Positions 47,499 through 58,400 of a DNA stretch of 64,000 nucleotides are shown one piece after another. The DNA is taken from contig CM067069.1 of the NCBI GenBank assembly GCA_033980235.1, positions 21,324,650 to 21,388,649 on the forward strand, in the 5' to 3' direction. The stretch is from Diadema setosum. Its lineage: Eukaryota; Echinodermata; Echinoidea; Diadematoida; Diadematidae. Numbering within the stretch: position 1 is the stretch's first letter; each line of letters opens with the position of its first letter. The notes under the pieces were generated by a model. It worked only from the letters and a program-made list of their open reading frames with translations, ran no database searches and was not told the DNA's origin. Position numbers and translations under genes: made by a program.

Positions 47499-47750
47499 AG
47501 AAGAGCCTTCCTGCAAAAACCGACAAGTCCATATTTGCCAAATGGAGACACATGCGACTAAAGGTCAAGAAAAATAAAGAGAACAAGGAAATTTCTGCCT
47601 CTCCTGACCATAACCTCAAAAACATATCTTTACATGTAGTGACCAACATATCATTCAAAAGGTATCACTTTGTACTTCATGACAGACACCGCTCCCGAGA
47701 ATCTTCAATAATGGACCCATCGGCCCCTGCAAACAAACCCCTCGTACATA
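47499..47750. mobile_element. 250-bp inverted-repeat element, copy 2, T-to-C rich
   Basis: Aligns along its whole length with the reverse complement of copy 1 (43188-43443). One 3-base gap and some 45 substitutions are visible, about 30 of them T in copy 1 against C here. Its terminal arms no longer pair well because of these changes. It is flanked by (TA)n/(CATA)n on both sides. Confidence 0.85.
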
Positions 47751-47754
47751 TATA

Positions 47755-47790
<36 letters not shown>

Positions 47791-47922
47791 TTTGATTATT
47801 TGATAATTTGAATATAACACTGACAATGACCATCAATCATCCAATGCATCATCTTTTCTGATGAATACAATATCATCTTTCATAGGAGTAATTCATATAC
47901 ATTTCCTAAATACCATTTTATA

Positions 47923-48190
47923 TTACTCATCTACATTAATACCATACGGTGTGAGTGTCTTAAGTTTCAAGATCCAGTATGATTCCCGCCTTAAAGTGAC
48001 TTGATTTGATTTTTTGTGGATAAGTTCAATGCCCGTGATCCGTACATCATCGATTGTGTGTTCATGTGTGCTGAAATGCTGTGCTACCGGAATTTGTTTA
48101 CGTTTTCCTGTATTATATTTGCGGATGTCAGAGCGGGTGTTGTTCATGCGTGTGTATAACGTTGTGGTGGTTTTTCCGACATATTGTTTT

Positions 48191-48197
<7 letters not shown>
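47923..48197 (-). pseudogene. C-terminal GIY-YIG endonuclease remnant of a Penelope-like element
   Basis: The minus-strand reading starts at the edge of a (TA)n tract with CRKQYVGKTTTTLYTRMNN and continues TRSDIRKYNTG, VAQHFSTHEH, IDDVRITGIELI and RRESYWILKLKTLTPYGINV, then a stop. The YVGKT block (second half of the GIY-YIG signature), the following arginines and the E..WI..L..L.P.G.N ending are typical of the GIY-YIG domain at the C-terminus of Penelope-like retroelements. The reverse transcriptase and the GIY half are missing; the (TA)n tract stands where they should be. Confidence 0.85.
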
Positions 48198-48228
<31 letters not shown>

Positions 48229-48409
48229 CGTCAGTCAGGCAGGAGAATACACTATAGACAGACAAGCAAATAAGCCTAAAAATATTAATATAACAAAATA
48301 TGATAATACATAATGTCCAGCTTTCCAAGAAAAAAAATACAAACATAGTACATATAGTATGAAAGTATGGAACGTGGATAGTTTTCACAGAAAAATCATG
48401 TGTTTTATA

Positions 48410-48467
<58 letters not shown>

Positions 48468-48480
48468 ATATTACAGTCAG
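48196..48480. repeat. (TA)n tracts and direct repeat, copy 2
   Basis: (TA)n at 48196-48226 and 48409-48467 enclose the second copy of the 45880-46005 repeat (48282-48410). Short direct repeats of GTCAGGCAGGAGAATACAC and CAGTCAGGAAGGAGAATACA follow each TA tract. Confidence 0.85.
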
Positions 48481-49149
48481 GAAGGAGAATACACAACACA
48501 TAACAGCTTGACAGACAAACAAATAAACATAAAATTAATTGATTAATATCACCGTATGATGACATGGAAAATTTACATAGCGCTTATTACCAAAATGTTT
48601 CTAGACACTTTACAATCAACAGATAAACAAGCATAGGCTTATATAAAACGACCCCAAGTACAATAATCCACAATTACGTAATCATCGGTTTTGTTGGGTT
48701 AGAACTGTTCTAGAAATGAGTGGGTTTTTAGTTGGTTTTTTTTTTTCGTCATGATCAACATGCATGATCACTACACTTAAACACCATCATATAACTGTGA
48801 ATATACGATAATCATTGTTATCATTATCATTAGCAACAAAACCTGATTGTTACCCCAAACGATATGGATCATCAACGATTTAATAAACTCATTTGAAGTG
48901 GAAAGAGTCTTTCTTAAAATGGCGACGGGCCAACAGAGACATTAATAAGTTCAGCTACATTTCATATAGGAGAACTTTCTTGCTTCTCTGTTTGGTTATT
49001 CTCGGTTTAATTGTTGCTCATCGTATGAATAAACTCCACTTGCCTTCCACTTCACAGGAAACACAATGGTTCAGAATCCCATTTGTTGCAGCTTCATGTC
49101 TGCCCTCGACCAACTTCAAACAGGAAACTGACACGAATCTGTAGTTTCA

Positions 49150-49434
49150 TTCATCGTCAACGCCAGAATATTTTATCTCCCTCCTCGAGATACCTTGCTG
49201 TTTTGCACTTGAGTAATTAAACTCTTTTGGTCGTACTATAGACTATAGTATTCGTCAATTACAAACTTTATTCCTGTTTGCTTGAATAATCAAAGTCAAG
49301 GGAAGATATTTTTCTGAACACTAAATCAAATTTTACTGAGAGGCTGAGGATTCTATTTATCTCGAAGGACGATAGCGGATCAGCGACCAATTTCGTAATC
49401 GATTATGATTGAAGAGAGTTCGTCAAACGCAAAG
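49150..49434 (+). promoter_or_regulatory. Probable promoter and 5' untranslated region of the V-ATPase G gene
   Basis: The region just before the ATG at 49435. No TATA box was recognised. Assigned by position only. Confidence 0.3.
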
Positions 49435-52400
49435 ATGGCTGCACAGACACCGGGCATCCAGCAGTTGCTGCAGGCAGAAAAGAGAGCAGCAGAGCGAGTT
49501 GCTGAGGCGAGAAAACGTAAGATTAAATCACAAACTATATTGTGTAATACTAATGTCGGTGTAGATATGGTAAAATTGTAAATCGTGTAATTTGTAAAAC
49601 TACCAGGAGTGTTGTATCCTCTTGTAATCGTAAAGGTGGTGCTGTGGAGTTAGGTAGCATAGGCACACTGTGCTACCGCTGTGCGTGGTGCGGATGGGAT
49701 TGTCCATCGTGACCGTGCATGCGAAGAGATATTATTCTGAGCCGTGTAGCCCTGCGTGTCATGTGATTATGATCATGTGAATGGAGTCGACCGTGACTTC
49801 CACAACTAGGCCCTACTTGGTAGGTTTCTACTAGACTTCTAAGTAGAATCTACTAGAGTAAAATATTCCGTTTGCGGCAGTTTAAGCATTGTTAAGAGTT
49901 TTTCCAACTTGTAAACAAATCAGGCAAATTATTTTCAACCATTTCATATATCATAGACAAGATTATTCATTAACGCAATTGTTTTCATGAAAGAAATTTA
50001 CCATTGACCAACGCAGTTTTCATGATTTACCAGGGCAAAACCCGGCACAATTTTCGCCGATTAGGGCGATATGCGACGTAGTATTTCTGCTTGCGGCACG
50101 ATGTACAATCCCTATGCAATACGCGCGTGCTCCGCGATCTTTAGCTGAATGCCTTCACATGTCTCGCGAACATTGCGTAAGCGCCAATTCCCATTGCGAA
50201 AGCACGTGAAAATAGCGTGCGCACATGCATTGGCCGCAAACAAGATTGCACTTCTGGCGGTGTTGTTGATGTCTTTCTCGTGTTTTTCTCATTTTTTTCG
50301 ATAGTAACATCCACTTTCTGAAAAAAAGAGCGGCCCACATCGGCTCGCGAAAATTCTATTTTACGTGAGGATATGTTTTCAAAATCCATGAACATCGAGA
50401 AAACGAAAAAAAATCCAGTTTCTTGGACCATTGTGTCTTAACTGTTATGTTAAGAAGTACCGAAAATTTCATTTTGGATGCGATATGTTGTCATTTAGGT
50501 GAGAAAATTTCACTTTCGTCAGAGATCGTGCCCATTTTATCGGTTGGTTTTTGTTGATTGCTAGTGTGTTATTATATGTGCAGTGTGCATGTAACAGTGC
50601 AATGCTGTGTTTAGCTGTATATTACCGTGTATGTTGTATCTGCCGCGAACGGCTGTACGGCCGCTTACTGACGCAGTTACTCTAGAACCTATTAGAAGTC
50701 TAGTGGTAATTTATTCATCGTCTAACTGTTGTAGCTGCGATTGGTACCCAAATTTCTCAGTTCACGGTTCAGAAGGCTGTCGTTAACATAGACATACACG
50801 TGTAGTAGAATAAATACAGACTTGACTAGAGACTAGACTGGATGGGCATCGATCACTCTATGTAGTAGTAGTAGTAGTAGACATCCATGGAAAGGGATGG
50901 TACAGTATTTGGTGGAGATGAGAATTGGGCTTTTAACTTTTTGCGAAATACCAAGAAAACACTTGTAGTACACAGAGCATACCATTTTAAGACTAAAGAG
51001 GAATTCAAAGTTTATTTGATGAAAATTGGGTTTGTAATGACTGAAACATCCAAAAACAAAGTAAAACAGCAATCATATTAAATATACAGTAATAAAGTGT
51101 GGGTCCCACACTTTATTAGAATTGTTCTTTTTTGGGTAATCATGTACAAATGCACACCATGCACACCTACCATTTCCTTCCTTAATTTGTCAATGAAAAC
51201 TTCTTGTGGCTATCAGAAATGTCAAGATGGACCACATCTGACGGTTTCATGAAATTTCATAGTCAATTACAGAAGAAAAGTAGCTAATTTTGACTCAAAA
51301 GTACGCCGATCGACGGCTACGTCAGTGTAGCATGATGGATGATCGATTATGTGGAAGAGCGATATAACGATGATTATCGATCGTTGTAGTCTGTGATACA
51401 GCCGCTTGTTTGGTGTTTAACCACAATAATTACGTCGGCTCCACAGTAAAATGTGGAAGAAAGAAAGTGATCTTGATGCGTCTGTTTTTTATCGTTTTAG
51501 TTAATTTTCTCCTGCGTGTGACTGTATATCTGTCAACATTGCTGACTAGATGATGGACGGATAATATGTGTACAAAACAGTAAAAGATATATGAAAAAAT
51601 GGGAATCATCCATCATGAATATTGCACAATAAAATGGATTTTTACTACAAAACAAAAGCAAATACTGGGGTTGCAGTTTTTGTATACATAATTAAAAAAA
51701 TGAAATGGAAAAATAAATACTATCATGAAAACAATTACTTTCTACTATCCCTAAGATGAACTTATCAATTAAAAACATAATTACCATTTTAATTTCAATA
51801 TTCTGTTTCTTTTTAGGTAAAATGAGCACTTTGAGAAGTCCACAATGTTAATACATGATTGTAAAACATACACTTTTTGTAATACTATTCTCTTTAATTT
51901 ATTAAATTAGGCCTAGAAATTATGTAGATTACTAGAAACAAATCCCCTTTGAATTCAACTTCCTTCTCATCTTCTTTTCTCTCTCTTTCTCTCTCCCTCC
52001 TAAATAGCCTAACCTTTTTCTTCCACTTTTCCTTCAACCCCATTCTATTCTTTTCAACACTACTCAAATTATTATTATCAACTTTGTCATGATAAAATCA
52101 ATACTTGCCACAATTTTTAAAGAAAGGATCGATGTCTAAATCCTGGTATGAATAATCTGTATCAATAATATGAATAGTGATAATCATGATAGTGGCAATG
52201 AAAACAAAGAACTGTCACAATAGCTCACTTGTTTGAGCCTTCAACTCAGGTGAGCTAACAATAAGAAAAAAATATGAAAAAGAAAGTAGGAGCTACACGT
52301 ATTGCACGAGTCAAGTTCGATATTGTAGTAAGCGGCTAATTAGAGACTACCAGAACCGATTATAATAGTTGACATCGTTCTCTGCGAAATCGGTGCACTA

Positions 52401-55400
52401 CTGTGTCTGTACTGATTACGTCGGAGACTATGTTCGCGACCGACGTACTTTTCAACTCCGATTTCTCATTTTTCTTACCTTTTTGGCTTTCTAATTCCAT
52501 GAAAACTCTCTGATATGGTTCAATTTAGCATCTCCAATAGCTGCACAAAATTTGATTGACAAACGGCGAAGCGAACGGTAGGTGTGCATTTCTACATGAT
52601 TACCCTTTTTTGGATATCTCAGCCATTTCAAAACCAATTTTCATCAAATAAACATTTAATTCCTCATAGAATTACATGCTCTTTCATATTTCATTAGAGG
52701 TTTCTCATTTTCTCACCAAAAAAAAATGTTAGAAACCTGAAATTAGGTCTCAACCATAACTATACAATCCCTTTAAATGGGTTAGTTGTTTGAGTAAAAC
52801 CCCCAATTTCCGGACACTTAAAGGGTGTGTACAGTTCTGGTCGAGGTGAAGATTTAGCTTTTAACGTTTGGTGAGATATTCAGAAACCACTCTATGAGAT
52901 GTCAAAGAGCATGCAGTTTTAAGGGGTATCAAAAGTTTATTCGATGAAAATCGGTTTTGAAATGGCTGAGATATCCAAAAACAAGGTGAAACAAAGAGAT
53001 ACTAATAAAGTTGGGGCATGTCGCCTTTTATTATTAGCACTTTTTGGGATATCTCAGCCATTTGAAAACCAATTTTCATCAAATAAACGTTGAATCCTTC
53101 TTAAAAATACATGCTCTTTCATATTTCATAAGAGGCTTTTCATTATCTCACTTAGGAATGTTCAAAAACATGAATCCCTAACTCAACCAGTAATATTTGT
53201 TCAACTCAAATAATACTGTACAAAATTATATCTGTAATAATGTATGTTCAATATGTCTACGTACTTTTTCCCAATATTGATTTTGTTAAATACATCATAA
53301 AATTTCACAAAATCCCCAATTATTATGCACTTGTCAATGTAATGACTCACCCCACTACCCCCGGACATGGGTGCGTCATTTCCTCGTTTGGTCCGTCAAA
53401 TTTGTGACCCAGGTGTTCGTCATTTTACCAGCTTTGTCCCGTCAAATTTTTGACCGAGGGGTGCGTCAAAATCCCATCATTGTCGGTCAAACTTTTGACC
53501 GAGGGGTGCGTCATGGTACGTCACTTGGCTATGGAAAATAACACGCATTATTTTGAACCGAGGGGTGCGTCATTGTACACCTGTACGTCACTTGGCTATG
53601 GAAAACTGCAGGCATTTTTGCACGCTACCAGTACCGGATACACGTACCGCGAGTGAAATTACAGTGAACGCTTTCCCGCGGCAAGTGAAAATCAAAGTCG
53701 GGAAGCGTTTTGGAATAAGAGGGAAATATGCTTGACAGAATCTGGCAAGCAAATAATTTAAAAGCCACCCTTTCTCCTTACATTTTCCCTCCAACAAACC
53801 CATGAAATCATGCATACTCAATCTCAAGCCAGGGACTGTTCAGCGATGTAACAACTTAGTTCAACCTTTACTGTCAAACACTTAGTGCCTATTGCATAAT
53901 GCGATGCAACACCAACACACATTGCTATCGAAGAAAGTTCGTTTACATTCCAATACAATGTGCGTCTAAATGATGTTCTGCGGTGACAAAGGCGAATTTT
54001 TAACAGTAAAAGAAGCGGCAGCAGAAGAAACTGCCTGCCGCATGCCATTTTCTGCTCGCGGGATAGCCCAACCAGCAGACGTGCGACGCTGTTAACACTA
54101 GCTGTGCGAATCTCTACGTACAGCGACTGGGCTGTATGTACTAAGTAGTTACTCGCGGGAATGCCGTGGCGTGGTGTGTACCTGCGCTGCAGCAGTATGC
54201 ATCCACCGGACTAGCAATGGCCGCGCACACACAGCGCATCTGCACACATGTGATTGTCATGTATGGATTGCATGCACAGAATACAATCATACTACATCGT
54301 ACTGTACGGAATATCGTAGCAGCAGCGTGATGTACGGTGAATGACGGTAAGGTGCTTACAGGGCCATGGTAAGGGAAACTTGCCGAAACTTTTACAAATT
54401 ATGTTTACGAACCAAAAGAAAATGAAATTGCTTGAATAAAACGTATGCAAAAATCGTTTCAGTATTTACGGGGGTGCGTCAAATGTACCGAGGATGTCCT
54501 TCAAAAAAGTGACCGAGGTGTGCGTCACTTTCAACGTGTTGTCCGTCAAAAAAGTGACTGTGATGTTCGTCACTTGCAGCGTTTTGTCCGTCAAAAAAGT
54601 GACTGTGGTGTCCGTCAAAAACCCCATGTGGTCAGTCAAAAAATGACCATGACACACCCATGTCCGGGGGTAGTGGGGTGCGTCATTACATTGACAAGTG
54701 CATTAATTATCACCTTGTCAATTCCCCCAAATTCGGACAGCCTCTCCAAAATTCGGACACGCGCGCAATGTCAATATGCATACAAGGCCGCTGAAAAATG
54801 AGCGCGCGCCATACCTTGTTGGCGCAAGGGTGCATCAGGGACATTTTGGAGGCCAGCCGAATATTTGGGCTTTTACTCTCGTCAATGTTCATACTGGTTA
54901 GTGATTGGCTAAACACAGTCACGTGATGGAGGCACATTGGTTATGTTCGCCGATGGGAAAACATTTTTGTAATGTTCTCCCATTGGAAAACATTTTCACT
55001 TAACAAATGACAACCAATTATTGTAATGTGTACGAAAGTGTGATTTGAAGGACCCCCGCACAGTAAATTTGGCTCTGCACGAGCAATTGAGTGCGTTGTG
55101 CTGGTGATTTGACTAACCCATATAACATAACAGATGATGACTTTTGTTGTCGGGAACATGTACCAAACGTTCCACCCTCGGGGTTTGAAATGCTATTTCG
55201 GGAGGCTGTAAGTCCCTCGACTTCGTCTCGGGACTTAACCTTCCTCAATAGCATTTCAAACCCTTCGGGTGGAACATTCGGTATGTTCCCTCCCCCGCCA
55301 GTCATCATCTATTATATAGATATGTAGCAGTATATGCAGCCTACCTCTACTACTGTGTTTGTACAACCTACAGGTGTGGTTTGGTATTACCGGACAGCAT

Positions 55401-58400
55401 AATTTCGGATGCGAACATTTCTAATGACATTCAGTGCGCGCAGGACATTGTGGACTAGCCTCACAGAGCGTTGTATGAACTGAAATCGTGAAAAATGCAT
55501 ACAAAAAATTTTTTTTTTTTTTAAGTTTAGGAGAAGACGTCGATTTATCACAAGATTTTGTTGCCTGAACTGTTAGAAATATTTATGTTGGACATTTTTC
55601 CATAAAATAGGAAATTTGAGCCTCATTTGCCCATTTTTGTTGAGCCCACCGGAGGTTAGGGGAGACTAAGGGATCGCCTGCGGCGTCTGTCCGTCCGTCG
55701 TCTGTCCGTAACGCTACAAAAACTTCAATAACTCTTTACTCTGGGCTTCAATTGCAATCAAACTTCGAGGGAAGAGGGGTCATACAAAGTTTCACATTTT
55801 ACCATATATGAAGGTCACCTCAAGGTCAAAGCTCACAGGCAGGGGTCAATGAACTTTAGGGCCCAATATTAAGTTTTTATGGCACGTTTCTATTATGGGT
55901 CATAACTTTTGATCCGTAACTCCATTTGTGACTAAACTTGGATGGTAGATGTCCCTTGGGGAGTGGATGGTCACCACAAGGTCAATGGTCACAAGCATGG
56001 GTCAACAAACTTTTAGAACCCAATGTTAAGTTTTTATGGCGCGTTTCTATTATGGGTCATAACTTTTGATCCATAGGTCCGTTTGTGACCAAACTTGGAT
56101 GGTAGATGTCCCTTGGGGAGTGGATGGTCACCACAAGGGCAAGACACATTTTGGCACTTGTCTTGTTTCTTTGTTGTCCGCTCTGTAGTAATGTGTACAT
56201 TGAATCATGGGCATGAATTGTGATTCTGGTGCAAGGACAAGATGCGAAAGACGTCAATTCTTCCATTACAAAAATCGTGTCCGGAATTGTAATGCGATTT
56301 TACACCGCCCAAAAAGACAACTTTTATAGAGAGGGGTATATATGAAGTCTATTTTCCAAAAATCAGAGTGAATAGTTTTCAAGTTCGCCGAATTCGTAAT
56401 TGTCAGGACTTTGTGAATAACACGATGCAATGAATGCCAGTGGCAATTTATGAAAGTTTCATGCTCTGTAAAATGGCTTTTGGCTCCAATTCACAAAAGT
56501 TTTGTGTTGTGAATATGTCTGGTATCTTTTCTCTCCTCAAACATGGGAAATTATGTAATTTTTTCTCTAATTTTTTTCTCTAATTTTTTCTCTGAAGTAT
56601 GTGTAGAGTGTTAGAGCTGTACATGTGCTGTGTACTTCTTTCTCTTTCCATCAATGTGCATCGTTTGAATTAGTTACCGCAGATTTGATCACTCTTGAAA
56701 TTATCTTTACAATTTAAATTTTCAACTTCAAATCAAAATTAATACTGTATAAGCCAAATATTTCTTGAGGTTTTTATTTTCGCGAATTTTGCAAGTTGGG
56801 TGCCATTCGCAAAATTAAAGACACGCGAAAGTATTGGCTCTGATCCCAATGTGAATGTGACGTACAAGTGTACACTTCTCCATTCAGTACAGGACCCCAC
56901 GATCGCGAATTTAACCACTCGCGAAATCGTCGGGAATTCCGATTCGCAAAAATTTAGACTTGCGAAATATATGGTGTTTAGAGTAGTACAATGTGTTCAC
57001 TTGTATAAATGCCATGTACATTGTATATTGCCTTACACATCTACTTTATATGCAGCTTCTCTGTCTTTGCATGTGGTTTACGTATTTGTACCAAAATTGC
57101 ATGCTGTGATTTTATTACTCTCTGCTTCCCTCTTTTGCCATTTGTTTACATGAAAGTGTTTGTCCATAGGAGAGCATCCCAAAGAAGGTTATATGACTGT
57201 GGGAGAACATTACTAGTGTGATGATTGTGAAGCTTCATGTACCGTAAATGTCCATATTTTTGCATGATTAAATTTTCGCGCTGAGCGGCTCAAAAACATA
57301 TTCACGGGTTCTTAAATTCATGCAACAGAGAAAATTATGAAGATATTATTGTGGGTTGTAGAATTCGTGCTTGCCAAAAGTAGCGCAAAATGCGCGAAAA
57401 TTAATGCACCACAAAAATTTGTGTGTTTACAGTAGTACATATCTGTATAATTTGCCACTGTGTTTATTCATTTCTTTCTTTGCAACAGGAAAGGCAAGGA
57501 GATTAAAACAAGCCAAAGAAGAAGCGCAAGAAGAAATTGAGGGTTACAGGAAAGAAAGAGAAGCCAAATTTCAAGAAATTCAGCAGAAGGTAATCTATTC
57601 TTAATTTATTCCATGCACAATTATTGACACACTATGTCAAGCGTGTTGCAAGAATGATTGTAGGTACACATCATTATTTTAATTACAATTATTTCATAAT
57701 TCCTTCAGCAAAACATACAAATATGTGTTCAAAGTCATCAAAGCTTTTTTACATGGTCATGCAATTAAAAGAGAACAGCCCTAGAGCAGTGTATGACTCT
57801 AAACAAGTGTCATTCAGTACTCCATAAGGCATAGATAGTGTCTCGTGTAAAGCACATGTCATGGTAGGTAATAAGTGTAGCTTTTACAGTTTTCACGTCT
57901 TTCATGGCTTTACAGGAATACATAGCAGGAAGTTCCCACAGGATATTGCATGAATCAAAACAGAGTACTAAAGTCAACTGTCTCCAATCCCAAAAGAAAA
58001 TAAACTAGAAATTTCGCTTTGGCGACTGGTATGCCTCCGCCATAATGCATGATTTTCCCGATAGGTCTAGATAGTACATGTGGACAATGTGTGATTACAT
58101 TTTCACAAAATTGGCAAAATATTGAAATGACAAGTTTGTCACAAATGTGTTTAATGTTCACCTTCCTTGACCTAGGTTTAATTGGATGAATAGGAGAGCA
58201 TGTATCTAGGGATTTAAGGACTTTAACTCGACTTTGACCCATTCATACATTTAGGCATTGAGTAATTTTCAAGGTACAGGTGTGGAGAAAAAGTGCAATT
58301 TCTGAATTGAATAGTAAATTGTTACCATTTTCATCTGGCCCTTACCCTAAAATGCATAAGATAATCACTTTCAGGTAGAACATGCATAATATGTACTAAG

